A DNA stretch of 64,000 nt from Symbiodinium natans (GCA_905221605.1 CAJNDS010002424.1:1201709-1265708); one strand, 5' to 3'. Shown: positions 40,121 through 50,595, counted from the stretch's first letter. The notes: a model not told the origin generated them from the sequence alone. Numbers and translations: made by a program.

Positions 40121-40501
40121 TCAAACTCTGCTGTAGATAGGCCTAAGAGTAACGGCAGATGGCCTACAACCTTGATGCTACTGCATGGGTTGTGGGGCCT
40201 GAACCCTACACCCTCAACCCTAAACCCGTTTCTCATGTCCGGTAAACTAGTGGAGGTTGCAGCTCTAGTTAGGAATGAAAAAGGTGCGGTCGTATAAACT
40301 CAGGAAAGGGTTGATTCAGCATTGACCTGCTATGCCCCGGCCTGGAGCAAAAATTTACATGGCCAAGGGATACTGGGAGGCGGATGGGTACTTATATCCC
40401 AATTAGAACTGTACTTCTAACCTGCTACACTTATAATCGGGGTTGTACGTACCCATGAAGCTCCAAGTAGGACCAAGGGAAGCAGAATCTATAGCCGGCC
40501 A

Positions 40502-40636
40502 GGCATCGAGCTTGCCAAAACCGTCTGCATCGCCGTCCACCCCAACAGAATCAAACATCATCAGCTGCCACATCCCCAAAACTCTTGGGTGCAGGAGAGT
40601 TGTCCAAGATGTGGTCGGGGTATGTTGGGATTGTGA
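40502..40636 (+). CDS. Candidate exon upstream of cysteine-rich gene, frame uncertain
   Basis: Two frames are plausible: GIELAKTVCIAVHPNRIKHH... ending QESCPRCGRGMLGL with TGA 40634-40636, or a frame with VCWDCDARCPAV that resembles the front of the cysteine-rich repeat seen at 41870. The position before the 40736 exon favours a link to that gene. Confidence 0.35.
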   Translation, partial: GIELAKTVCIAVHPNRIKHHQLPHPQNSWVQESCPRCGRGMLGL

Positions 40637-40735
40637 TGCCAGGTGTCCTGCGGTACCCTCCCTAAACCCTAAACATCCCTGAACCTTAAACCCTAAGCCC
40701 TAAACCCTAAACCCCAAACCCTTCGATCTGGACAG

Positions 40736-40830
40736 GGCGCCCTCAACGATCCCCCGGAGTGCGCCCATGTCACGGACTTCTGGACCAGCCATCATGAGTG
40801 CGTCGGGACCTCATTGAATTCGGGATTAGG
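40736..40830 (+). CDS. Cysteine-rich repeat domain exon (DPPEC...HHECV half)
   Basis: After a GGACAG acceptor the exon encodes GALNDPPECAHVTDFWTSHH then ECVGTSLNSG. DPPEC followed by HHxCV is the second half of a repeat I recognise from dinoflagellate proteins (CWxxC..GxCxWCGxGxACCR...DPPEC...HHxCV). Function is unknown. Related exons follow at 41870, 42262, 43296 and 44689. Confidence 0.5.
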
Positions 40831-40924
40831 GTTTAGGGTTTAGGGTTTAGGGTTTTGGGATTGGGGAAATTGCGGGGTGTCCCTGTGCCCCGTGCCCAAA
40901 CAGCCCGAACCATGGTTGGGAGAC

Positions 40925-41090
40925 CCGAAACCCTAAACCCTAAACCCTAAACCCTAAACCCTAAACCCTAAACCCTAAGCCCTAAGCCCTAAGCCCTAAG
41001 CCCTAAGCCCTAAGCCCTAACCCTGAACCCTGAACCCTGAACCCTAAACCCTAAACCCTAAACCCTAACCCTAAACCCTAAACCTTCATG
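40925..41090. repeat. CCCTAAA / CCCTAAG / CCCTGAA array
   Basis: Successive blocks of CCCTAAA, CCCTAAG and CCCTGAA units in one array, with the variant blocks segregated. Confidence 0.95.
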
Positions 41091-41154
41091 AATGTTTAGT
41101 AAACTCGGCTCCACACCTCAGAAGGTGGCTATTGGATACAAAGTGTTCGCCTTA

Positions 41155-41353
41155 GGTGCAGCCGGTGGTCAAGGTCAAAGTCAACCACTTCGCGCAGGAG
41201 TTGGTGTGCATGCAGTCGGAAGCTTCAAGCTGTGCTAACCTTTCAATCGGGGTTCCGGGCTTAGGGTTTAGGCTTAGGGGTTTGAGGTTTAGGGCCCGAC
41301 TTGCATGTCCCCAAGTACCCATATGTCATCTCCAAGGGGCTGTGGGCGGGGTC
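41155..41353 (+). CDS. Two coding exons, product not recognised
   Basis: Exon 41155-41256 (CCTTAG acceptor) encodes VQPVVKVKVNHFAQELVCMQ, SEASSCANLSIGVPG. After a very short TTTAGGG-rich gap, 41297-41353 encodes LHVPKYPYVISKGLWAG. Both have excellent coding character. Linking them into one gene is inference. Confidence 0.5.
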
Positions 41354-41836
41354 TAGGTAAGCCTCAAGCCCTGACCTCCAAGTCCTAAACCTAAACTCCA
41401 GACCCAACACCCAAACCCCGAACCCCCGAAACCCCCCGAACCCCCGAACACCCAAGCACCCAAACCCCAAACACCATCAACCCCAAGCCCCAAACACCAT
41501 CAACCCCAAGCCCTCAGACTCTGCACGTCTCATGACCTTGATCTTGGAGCGCCAAGGCTTGCCTTGAGCCTTCTACGTAGGGTTTAGGGCATTTAGGGTT
41601 TAGGGTTTAGGGCTTGGGGTTTAGGGTTTAGGGTTTAGGGTTTAGGGTTTAGGGTGCCCGGAAACGTGCCTCAAGACGAGGGGACGCCTTTGCCACGATT
41701 TATAGGTAAAGGGGTACGAAGGGCGCCAAATAAGCTAAAGCAGAAATTATGCTACCCTGAAACCCTAAACCCGAAATGCCCTCAACCCTAATATGCAGTT
41801 TACACACCCCGAAGAAGGTATTAGCCCCTGCTTGAC

Positions 41837-42345
41837 ATGCTTGGCAATACTATGGGTTTCACTTCGGAATCCATGGGCTTGGGGCTGAAACACAGGACTG
41901 CTGGGATCGCTGCGAGACGGGGGGCGACTGTGCTTGGTGTGGTTTTGGCCACGCTTGCTGCCGCATACTCAGCCAATGACCGTGAGTATCGCAACCCTGA
42001 GCCCTAAACCCGAGACCCTGAACCCTAAACCCTAAACCCTAAATTCTGAGCCGGAGGTGAACGAGAACACCTGAAGTTCCCACCTCCTTCTTGCCCGACT
42101 GGTTCTCAGCATGGAGTTTGAGAGTTGGGGTTCGAGTGTAGAGTTTGTTAGCATCTTCAAAGATTACCGTAATGTATGTTAAACCTTCAGACCGCAAACC
42201 CGAAACCCCAATCCCCTACATACCCCATGAACGATAGTGGCTTGCCTGCAGGCCGAAAGAACAGCACAATTGATCCGCCAGAGTGCCACTTGGCGAACTG
42301 CGCCGGCAGTGCTCTGGGCGTTTGTCTACCCAAAGAACCCCTGCA
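41837..42345 (+). CDS. Cysteine-rich repeat protein, two exon pieces
   Basis: The first piece (about 41870-41975) reads ETQDCWDRCETGGDCAWCGF then GHACCR, the front half of the cysteine-rich repeat; the second (42262-42345, after a CTGCAG acceptor at 42261) reads IDPPECHLANCAGSALGVCL. An overlapping frame from Met 41837 (MLGNTMGFTSESMGLGLKHR with a hydrophobic VVLATLAAAYS stretch and a GTGAGT donor) is also open and could instead be a signal-peptide exon; both cannot be right. The Cys motif makes the first reading more likely. Confidence 0.45.
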
Positions 42346-42431
42346 CCTTAGGGTTTAGGGTTTAGGGTTTAGGGTTCTGGGGTGTAGAGGCATGTAGGGT
42401 TCGGGTTTTAGAGTGTGGGAACCTCAGGCCC

Positions 42432-42519
42432 CTGGTTCTTAGCAGGGAATGAGGGATTAGGGCCTTGTATATTCCCTTTAAGGCAGTATACAGGGTGCCT
42501 CATTTCCCGGTAAGAACCA
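42432..42519. mobile_element. Family E element copy 4
   Basis: CTGGTTCTTAGCAGGGAATG and CATTTCCCGGTAAGAACCA arms. Confidence 0.75.
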
Positions 42520-43155
42520 CCCAGTAAGGGTCCATGGCACCCATACAGCCGATGCTCCCCAGGCCGAAAAAGTCTTCCCAGACCTGAAGGATTGAGGGCT
42601 CTTTGCCTGTTTTGCCCGACACCCTGAACCCCTGAACTCCTAAACCCCAAACCCTAAATCCTAAACCCTAAACCCTAAACCCCAACCCTCCCCCCGCCCC
42701 AACCTCCCGACGTATTGCGTCTTCTGGTAGAGGTGGCGGAGTGGTCGACTGGCCCACAGATCGCAAGTGCCCCAGATCTGCCTTGAAAGCTGAGCCATTG
42801 TTAGGGTTTAGGGTTTAGGGTTCAGGGTTCAGGGTTCAAGGTTTAGGGTTTAGGGTTTCGGGTTGCGGTGTAGGGTTTAGGGTTGAAGGGTGTTTTGGGT
42901 TTGGGGTCTTCACGGCTCCTTCTCCAGCAAACTGCAACAAGCGCCACTGAGCTTGAGGGCTGGGGTGAGATGACAAACAAAAATCTGAGACTCCTCTAGC
43001 CTTTGAACCCTAAGCCCTCAGGTTTAATGAGCTTTAAACCCCTACACCCTAACCCCTAAGCCTTAAGCCCTAAACCCTAAGCCCTAAACCCCCTACAGCT
43101 TGAACCCTAAACCGCTGACCCAATTCGCGAAACTCGGCTGGGATCTTCACCATTA

Positions 43156-43218
43156 GAGGCCTCAGTGCGTATCTCCCAAGCAGGAACTCGCAAAGGTTGT
43201 AGTTTTGCGCCACACTTT
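43156..43218 (+). CDS. Candidate exon
   Basis: After a CATTAG acceptor PQCVSPKQELAKVVVLRHTL is encoded, entering a TTTAGGG tract. Confidence 0.4.
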
Positions 43219-43295
43219 AGGGTTTAGAATTTAGGGGTTAGGGGTAAAATCTCGAGAAGGAGAAGACAGAGAACCCTGAACCCTAAGCTACCCAG

Positions 43296-43390
43296 GTCAC
43301 CACACCTGCGTCAAGTCAGTGCGTCACGTGCCCGTCAAGCACGAGGGGCAGGACCCAGCGATTTTCACGGATCCTTTACCCACGCTTTAA
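43296..43390 (+). CDS. Terminal exon of a cysteine-rich repeat protein
   Basis: After a TACCCAG acceptor the frame reads HHTCVKSVRHVPVKHEGQDP, AIFTDPLPTL and stops at TAA 43388-43390. HHTCV corresponds to the HHxCV end of the cysteine-rich repeat. Confidence 0.5.
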
Positions 43391-44688
43391 CTAGCCCCCC
43401 CCCCCCAAAAAATCATCCCAAATATCCTTTCAAATAAGCCTTACTTCGGCCTTAAGAAAAGCTGGAGGGGTAGCAAGGGATGCCTCATGGTGGTTGGGCT
43501 GTAGGGTGGGATGCAGGGCAGTGTAGGGAAACTCAGGGTCTCGGGCTCACTGCGGTTGAGTTTGAGTTTTTCAAGTTTGTGCAGTGGGTGTTCTGCTAGA
43601 TGCGCGTTGGATGCCCTGGGTTGAGCCAAGTTCCCTGTGAAAGTCTCTACGGCCTAACCTTGGGTGCTCAGTAGGCAACCGTTGATAAACTTCCTCAACA
43701 CACAAGGTTACCCTTTGCCCCCCCTTAGTACGGCTTAGGCTGAACCCTAGACCGAGCATCTTGAGGCAAGCACGACCTATGACGATCATATTGTGGCGAT
43801 TCTGCGATGCTTTACGTTAGTGGTTTCCCTAGCTTAGGGTCGAGTTTTGTGGAGTTTATAATCGGGTTTAACGCAGCAGCATTTGACGGAACGGTTCCCG
43901 TGAGTTTGTGACTCAGGGATTAGTTAGGGCCCTCCTGGATGCCTAGTTTCACCCTGATTCTCTCTTAGTAAGGTTTAGGGGGTTTAGGGGGTTTAGGGGG
44001 TTTAGGGGGTTTAGGGGGTTTAGGGGGTTTAGGGTTCTCCTGGTCCCCTTCTATGTCGGGTTTTTGGGATTTAGAGTTACCCCAGTAATCAGAAAGGTAA
44101 AGGGCGCCTCATCTTTACTTTTCATTTCCTGGAGAGCTTTGGCGCTGTGAACCGTATGGACCCTGGAGGCCCCTGAACCCTTGTTCTACCTGGTTTCAGT
44201 CCATAAACCCACTAGGAACCTAAGACTCTTCAAGCCAAACGAATCTCGGCCGGCGTGACAGGATTGCTACGATTTCTGCAAAGGGGCGGGGCTCTGCAAC
44301 TGGTGCTGACCTCGGAGGTTTACGGTTCGGGGGGGGGGGGGGTAGCACTAGGGTATCACATTCAGTCAGGGCATTCGGTGTTGGGGAATGTTAGCCCCCT
44401 GGGTGCCTTAAGGTTTTGGCTTCAGGGTTTAGGGTTTAGGGTTTAGGGTTTAGGGTTTAGGGTTTAGGGTTTAGGGTTTAGGGTTTAGGGCTCACATCGA
44501 AAACCTTAGCTTTGCCTTCTCGAGCATCGGTAAACCCTACATGGGTAGTCGGGGAAGGCTTTGGACACTGCTCTCATTTCGGATCCCCCAACTCCAACAG
44601 CCCTAATCCCTAAACACGGTGCTCATAAACCCTCAACCCTAAACCTAAGCCCTAAACCCTAAAGCCGAAACCCTATTGGGTTTTGCAG
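43391..44688. other. Gap with TTTAGGGGG array and unsupported ORFs
   Basis: Contains a nonamer TTTAGGGGG array (43972-44032), a G-run (44330-44342), and TTTAGGG array 44424-44490. A frame at 44492-44570 (AHIENLSFAFSSIGKPYMGS) is protein-like but lacks usual borders. Confidence 0.45.
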
Positions 44689-44774
44689 GTGTGGTCACGG
44701 CATGGCCTGCTGCAAGTATGGAGATATCTACTCTCCGAACGAGTGTCGTGCAGTGGTCCCTGGGCGTTTCAGAG
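44689..44774 (+). CDS. Cysteine-rich repeat exon (CGxGxACCK half)
   Basis: After a TTTTGCAG acceptor the exon reads CGHGMACCKYGDIYSPNECR then AVVPGRF. CGxGxACC(R/K) followed by (P/N)EC matches the middle of the cysteine-rich repeat, with YSPNEC replacing DPPEC. Confidence 0.5.
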
Positions 44775-45396
44775 AATTGGGGTTCAGGGTTTAGGGTTTA
44801 GGGTTTAGGGTTCAGGGTTTAGGGTTTGGGTTGCAATTTTGGGTGGGGCGTGCTGGGCTTGATTTGGACATCACGCGCAGTATCTGTAGCATACGGCCCC
44901 TTATGGCCCATAGACGTTTTGATTTCAACCCTTTAAGCCCTCAGCCCTTATCAACCCTACCAAGTCCATCCTAGATGGGGCCCAGCTAGGAAGCCACAAA
45001 ACAAAAGCCGCCTCTGCTGAAGAAGAAGCAAGGAGTTTTGCCCTTTAGGCTTCTGGATGTAGGGTGCGGGTCAGGCTTTGGTTACATTAGTGTTAGCCCT
45101 AAACCCTTATCCCTAGAAGCCCTTCCGATACTTGGAGGGCCTGCTGACTTGGCAAGTGGTTCAAAGCAGGGGTAGAAGTACCCCAAACAGGCCCTAATTG
45201 GGGTCATCCTACTTAGTATCCCACTTACTAGTCCCCTGATCCCCCAAGTAGGCCCTACACCCTGAAGCACAAAACAAAAAGCATGTGGGAGTGGATGTGG
45301 ATGATCCAGAAAACCTTAAACTTCCAGTTTAGAGTCCTTGATGTCCCTGCAACCCTGCACCCTATGAACCCGAAACCGAAGCTCCGCATAGCTGAG

Positions 45397-45462
45397 GTCT
45401 ACTATTCCGCGCGGGAGCCTTTCGGCAGAACAGCCTTGGGGAAGTTTTACGCATTTAGGGGG
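45397..45462 (+). CDS. Coding exon, product not recognised
   Basis: After a GCTGAG acceptor: VYYSAREPFGRTALGKFYAF. Good coding character. It is followed by AT-richer degenerate CCCTAATTAA sequence. Confidence 0.45.
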
Positions 45463-45519
45463 CAGGCATCCCTCACAGACCCCTTTAAACAGGAAAATCG
45501 GGGCACCTTGTGTTAAAAG

Positions 45520-45900
45520 CCCCTAAACCCGAAAACTTTAATCAAACCCCTAATTACACCCTATTTACCTAGTTAAACCCGAGGCCCTACTTGAAACCCT
45601 AATTAAGCCCAAAATAATCCCGAGCCCAAATTTAATTAACCCCCAAACAAAGCCCCGCAGTCCCACCACAAAGCACCCTCTAATTAGACCCTAATTAAAC
45701 CCTAATACGCCCCAATTCAACCCTCAAAACTAACCCTATGAAGCCCCAAACCCCGAATTCTGAACCCCTCTTAAAGAAAGCCCCAAAACGCAGAGCATTT
45801 AACCCTAATTAAACCCCAATAAAACCTTATGAAGCCCTAAGAAACCTTGTTCGGCCTTATCAAACCTGATCAAACCTTACAGACCCCGATTGAAACCCCC
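45520..45900. repeat. Degenerate CCCTAATTAA-type repeat block
   Basis: A run of diverged CCTAATTAAACCC and CCTTATGAAGCCC units, older and less homogeneous than neighbouring arrays. Confidence 0.7.
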
Positions 45901-45917
45901 CCTAAGGAAGCCCCTCC

Positions 45918-46113
45918 AAAACGCGAAGCAGAGGCACAACTAAATCCTAACCCTAAACCCCAAACCCCAAACCCCAAACCCCAAACCCCAAACCCCAAAC
46001 CCCAAACCCCAAACCCCAAACCCCAAACCCCAAACCCTAAACCCTAAACCCTAAACCCTAAACCCTAAACCCTAAACCCTAAACCCTAAACCCTAAACGC
46101 GAAGCAGAGGCAC
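45918..46113. repeat. Telomere-like array flanked by a 19-bp direct duplication
   Basis: AAACGCGAAGCAGAGGCAC occurs at 45918-45936 and 46095-46113. Between them lie CCCCAAA units followed by CCCTAAA units (45950-46094). The right copy is the start of a coding exon. Confidence 0.9.
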
Positions 46114-46202
46114 CACGTCTGCGTGCAGCCCAGCTTCGAACAGCCGGTCTCCTTGCCGGCTTGGAAGAGGCGGGCGCGGGCGAATTGTCAAAGGGTTCGT
46201 GG
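46095..46202 (+). CDS. Coding exon, product not recognised
   Basis: REAEAPRLRAAQLRTAGLLA, GLEEAGAGELSKGSWG: alanine-rich helical composition. The first 19 nt are duplicated upstream of the array. Confidence 0.5.
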
Positions 46203-46292
46203 GGTTTGGGTTTAGGGTTTAGGGACTAGGGTCTAGGGTTTAGGGGGAGTTTCTGACAATTCCGGCGGGGTGGCTAGACTTCCACCTTGTAG

Positions 46293-46371
46293 GCCGGAAG
46301 AGCTGCCGGATGACTGCCCCGATGGCTACTCTCCAGGCTCTGCGAGACATGGCAGTGGGTTTGCGCCGCCC
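46293..46371 (+). CDS. Coding exon, product not recognised
   Basis: After a TTGTAG acceptor: RKSCRMTAPMATLQALRDMA, VGLRRP. Followed by a CCCTAAA run. Confidence 0.45.
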
Positions 46372-46398
46372 TAAACCCGAACCCTAAACCCTAAACCA

Positions 46399-46730
46399 CA
46401 TGGTGGTTTCCGAAAATCGGAGTACCCTTTGTGCGGGGTCCCTTTAAGGGGATTCTATTCTCTTTCGGGGTACAAAAGGGGTATCCCTATTTTGGGGAAT
46501 ACCCACATGAATACAGGAGCCTAATAAAGGGGTCGGAGCAATGGCCAATACTATTCCCTTATGGCCCCAAAAGAATAATACTGCCAGAAACCCCATTCTA
46601 ATCATTAAGACCCCTACATTAAGGAAGTTAACATGTGGTCCCTTACCTTCTTTAAAGGGTTCTTAAGTATGGACCCTTGGGTCCGGTGATACCGGAATTA
46701 GGGGCCCGTATTAAGGGACCATGAAACTAC
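46399..46730. mobile_element. Three introner-type elements in a row (D, G, F)
   Basis: Family D (46399-46509, CATGGTGGTTTCCGAAAATC ... GGGGAATACCCACATG), family G (46518-46620, AAAGGGGTCGGAGCAATGGC ... AAGACCCCTACATTAAGG) and family F (46629-46730, CATGTGGTCCCTTACCTTCT ... AAGGGACCATGAAACTACCC) stand head to tail with no exon between. Confidence 0.75.
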
Positions 46731-47379
46731 CCTAAGGCAACTGCCAGTGTATGTTGGCCGCTTGCAGCCCCATTAGAGTCATACTCTTAAACTATAGACT
46801 ACCCCAAACGCCGATGATATTTCAACAAGCCTCTACTTTACAGCTGCAAGAGCTCTCTTTTCCCTATACCACTGGTTGTCTCTACATCAGAAGAACGCTG
46901 TCCATATTCCGCTCCTAGCGGGGTTTGATGTAAGTTCTGGGAGCCTGTTGGTACCCAAAGCTATAAGCAAAATACTATAACAGGCAAAAAAGACCCATAG
47001 TGTACAACAACACCCATGCGGAATGAAATAGGGGGATGGTTTCTGTGCAGAGCCGCGCAAGGCGTAGGTTGATGTACCTGTTCTTGGAATTCTTCGGACC
47101 GTGCCTAACTCCAACACACTCTTGCCGGTGCAATGAACTGCCAGTGTAGGCTGGCTTAAGGTTGATAAAGGAACCTTATACCTAATTACCAGGGTCCTTA
47201 TATTCCTTTTGCATTCCTACTATTTTCTTGAGGTTCCCTGTTTAGGGGTTCCCATCACGATCCTTTTAGTTTAGGGTTTCGGGTTTGGGGTTTAGGGTTT
47301 CGGGTTTAGGGTTTAGGGTTTCGGGTTTCGGGTTTCGGGTTCAGGGTTTGGGGTTCAGGGTTTAGGGTAGGATGTAGGG

Positions 47380-47468
47380 GATGGCCGGCCCAGGGCCCCT
47401 GGGCTGTGTTCTCAACGACGGCCCACGGCTGCAGACTTTTTATGTCTACAGGCAGGACCCAGCCGTAA
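47380..47468 (+). CDS. Coding exon, product not recognised
   Basis: MAGPGPLGCVLNDGPRLQTF, YVYRQDPAV. It lies between a TTTAGGG array (upstream) and CCCGAAA/CCCTAAA units (downstream), the reverse of the common polarity. Confidence 0.45.
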
Positions 47469-47997
47469 ACCCGAAACCCGAAACCCGAAACCCTAAACCC
47501 TAAACCCTAAACCCTCACCACATTCTCCCACCACATGATGGTCCTTTTGTCAGTCCTGTGTTACCGCAGCACGTTGTACAAAGGCGGGCAATGGGCGCGC
47601 GCGGTGTTCAGACAACTACCCGTGTAGTGTTGGTGTGCGTGCTTGAACGAAGTTCCGTTGGAGTCAGGTCATGCACGGGTTGTTCGAACTCATGGCCTTT
47701 TTGGGGGCTGTTGAGGTATCCGAAATGTACAGGCCACCAACAGCGACTCCCTTTGGGGACTAGGTTACCAGGCCCGCAAGCAGCCACGGCTTGCTTATTC
47801 TAAGGGAATCGATGTGAGCTGTGACCCTCCACCGCAAACTTGCAATTAGATCAGACCAAGTGTGGACTTTAACGACTGGTAGGGGTTGATCCTGGACAGC
47901 TCCAGCACATTGCGACGAGTTGAGAAAGCCCAACTGCATGATGCAAGAGTGAAGTGCCCTCTAGTTAAGCCCACTGCCGTTCTTCACCGCCGGCCAG
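47469..47997. other. Gap without supported gene
   Basis: CCCTAAA units to 47515, then unique sequence. ORF 47558-47803 is open but shows no recognised motif. Confidence 0.4.
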
Positions 47998-48069
47998 GGC
48001 ATTGGACGACGAAGAGAATCGCACCTCCAACTTCAACGCCATGAGCCTGAGCGACGCAGCAGCAATTAG
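47998..48069 (+). CDS. Coding exon, product not recognised
   Basis: After a CGGCCAG acceptor: ALDDEENRTSNFNAMSLSDA, AAI. Acidic, protein-like. Confidence 0.5.
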   Translation, partial: GIGRRRESHLQLQRHEPERRSSN

Positions 48070-48301
48070 GGTCACAGTTTAGGGTTTAGGGTTTAGGGTT
48101 ATTTGGGATGCAGCGTCGAAGATCTTTCAGGTCGGGGTGGGCGGGTCGCAATTCTGTTGGCCCAGAAGCAGCTATGAGATGTGCAGGGCCCTCACACAGA
48201 CTCACACAGGGTGCCTGCAGTCCTGCAGTGGCGAGGTTTAGGTTCCCATGAGAGTAAGGGCCGTCTGAGGTCCCTCAGCAATCCCAAAAGCCATGAGTTG
48301 G

Positions 48302-48439
48302 CTGGCTCTTAGTAGGTAATGAGGGAATGAGGTGCCCTACATAATCCCCTAAACCCTAAACCCTAAACCCTAAACCCTAAACCCTAAACCCTAAACCCTA
48401 GTATGTATAGGGCCCTAATTCCCTCCCACTAAGAACCAG
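48302..48439. mobile_element. Family E element copy 5, split by CCCTAAA array
   Basis: CTGGCTCTTAGTAGGTAATG and CCCTCCCACTAAGAACCAG arms, with seven CCCTAAA units in the loop. Confidence 0.75.
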
Positions 48440-48605
48440 GGGGATGATCATGTCACCGCGCCCTGTTCCAGAGTTGTCTTCGCATCGGGGTTTTGGGTTT
48501 AGGGTTTTGGGTTTAGGGTCTTTAGGACCTTAGGGTTCAGGGTTTAGGGTTTAGGGTTTAGGGTTAGGGTTTAGGGTTATTGATTTAGGGTTTCGGGTTT
48601 GGAAG

Positions 48606-48752
48606 GGTCTGTTCCAAGAAGCACTTGCATTGGCATCAGGTTGGCATTGCTTCCACGTTCAGCACCGACTCTTGCCCCATCAGCGTAGGTGGCCTCCTGT
48701 ACTACGTGCACACCAGTGTACTGGGCTGCCCTCGAGCCAACGGGATCACAAG
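48606..48752 (+). CDS. Coding exon, product not recognised
   Basis: VCSKKHLHWHQVGIASTFST, DSCPISVGGLLYYVHTSVLG, CPRANGITR. Cys/His-containing with strong coding character, preceded by a TTTAGGG array. The donor near AGG|TGCC is uncertain. No family recognised. Confidence 0.5.
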
Positions 48753-49464
48753 GTGCCTGCCCCAAACCCCTAAGCTTCCCGGTTGTTGCAGCTTTCGGGC
48801 TTTGGGATGTAAGGTCTGCGTGGTTAAACCCCGAGCTCTTTCCATAGGTACATCGGCGTACCTACCCACAGGCCGCAGAAGAGCTTTCAATTTTTAGGGA
48901 GTTCTGTCTCAGTTGTAGCAGGGTTTTAGGCCGCATAGGATGTATAGGCTCTACGAGAGCCAGGCTCAACGCTGAAACATTTGACAGGAACTGGACACCG
49001 GCACACAGGAATCACAAGTAGCTGCAGGATGTTTGCCTCTGCGCACAAGTCGTGTAGGTTTAATGTGGGGATCGGGATTCAGGGTTTTATAGCAACTAGG
49101 GCTCAGGGATCGTCCATCTTCTCATATGGGTTTATAGCAAGTTGTCTTCAAAAGCGCTCGAGAAGCGCGCCAACGCGTGGCATCCCTGCAGACCGGAACA
49201 AATGATCACAAACGCTGAACCCCTGCAACTCGCGATACAAAGCTTACTGTTGAATTTGTTTTAAGTAGGGAATGAGGAATCAGGTACTTCATATTTCCCT
49301 GAAATAGACCCTTATAAAAAAAAGCTGTGTAAGGGACCGACTTCCTTCATTCCAAAAAAACCGAAGAAGACCACGCCTGGTGTAAGAACCTCAAGAAGAG
49401 TAAACCTGAACCCTCAACCACCCCTGAAAGGTAATTTAGGGGTTTAGGCTTTCGAGCCCAATGC
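48753..49464. other. Gap without supported gene
   Basis: Mostly unique sequence. A degenerate family E-like left end (GGGAATGAGGAATCAGG) lies near 49268. No exon accepted. Confidence 0.35.
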
Positions 49465-49561
49465 CCGCCTGGCTTTGAACATCCCCGAAAACAGCCCTTT
49501 GTCTGGGTTTCGTGCGGGACCCTCAATCCATGGAAGCATGATTCATAGGGCGGGACCTTGA
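49465..49561 (+). CDS. Candidate terminal exon
   Basis: FEPNARLALNIPENSPLSGF, RAGPSIHGSMIHRAGP, TGA at 49559-49561. Good composition. The acceptor is not clear. Confidence 0.4.
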
Positions 49562-49727
49562 AGGCCTTCTTGTTGAAGGAAGCGGTTTAGGGGTTCAGGG
49601 GTTCAGGGGTTTAAGGTTTAGGGTTTAGGGTTTAGGGTTTAGAGTTTAGGGTTTAGGGTTTAGGGTTTAGGGACCCTGAACGCTGACCCGTGAACCCGAA
49701 AGCCTAAAGAACCCAAATCCTAAATGC

Positions 49728-49803
49728 GTCGGAGTCAGGATCAAGCGACTCCTTGTCACCGTCAAGAACACTCAGGAAGTTTACAGGTGCGCCACTGAAG
49801 CCT
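49728..49803 (+). CDS. Candidate exon
   Basis: CVGVRIKRLLVTVKNTQEVY, RCATEA in the best frame. A second serine-rich frame (ASESGSSDSLSPSRTLRK) is also open. Confidence 0.4.
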
Positions 49804-50473
49804 TAAACCCTCCTGAAGCCCTAAACCCTAAGCCCTAAGCCCTGAATTCAACCAGCATTCAACTCTTGAAGGATTCTAGGCCCCCGGGTTCTGAGGTGGA
49901 GTGTTTGAGGGAACCATTGGGCATTAGGGTTTAGGGTTTAGGGTCTTGTGCCAAGGTGGAAATGCTCGGCTTTCGGGTGTGGGGTGCGGGGCTGTAGGGT
50001 TCAAGACTTGGGAGACATTTGGGTGGGGTCTATAGGGTTGAGCACCAACTAGCAGCTGCTTCTGAGGACTACCATTGCCTCGACTCACCCTGATGGGAAC
50101 TCCTAAATGAGGCCCACAACCCTAGTTAACGTCTAGGCCCCAAACTGAACCAGACCCTCCTTGCGAAGCAGTAAACCTTAAACCCTAGAGCCCAAAGAGG
50201 ACAGACCTTAAGCTGCTCCGAGCTAGAAGATACTGCAAGTGGGGGCACTTTCTTGCTATACTTTCAGGGATATACTTGGGACCTAACTGCTGTTGCAGTT
50301 GAAACTAGGGCGGGACCCCGAGACCCACTATGGATGGATCTGAAATCCTGCAGCTCCCATGTTTCTCCTACCCCCCCTCCTCTAGTTCCGAAGCCTGTGC
50401 ACCGAAACCCTAAACCCTAAACCCTAAACCCTAAACCCCAAACCCTAACCCTAAACCTTAAACCCTCCGGCAG

Positions 50474-50540
50474 GAAGTACGAGAGGCAGTTCGCACCGCT
50501 CCTGTCTTTCCGGAGCCGCGCCATCTCTCGGGTTTTGTAG
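50474..50540 (+). CDS. Coding exon, possibly terminal
   Basis: After a CGGCAG acceptor: KYERQFAPLLSFRSRAISRV, then L and TAG (50538-50540), unless a GGTTTT donor is used. Preceded by a CCCTAAA array. Confidence 0.5.
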
Positions 50541-50595
50541 CTGGCAAGCTCTGGGCACAGGGTATTTAGGGTTTAGGGTTAGGAGGTTGCAGGAG

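Noticed and set aside
40736-40830. Scramblase-like exon (DFWTSHHECV resembles DLWAGMKHECC)
   Set aside because: The DPPEC...HHECV spacing fits the cysteine-rich repeat better, and neighbouring exons carry other parts of that repeat.
42728-42800. tRNA-Ser/Leu-like start (GGTGGCGGAGTGGTCGACTGG)
   Set aside because: Only the D-arm resembles a tRNA; I find no matching T-arm or acceptor stem. The stretch also encodes a plausible short exon frame.
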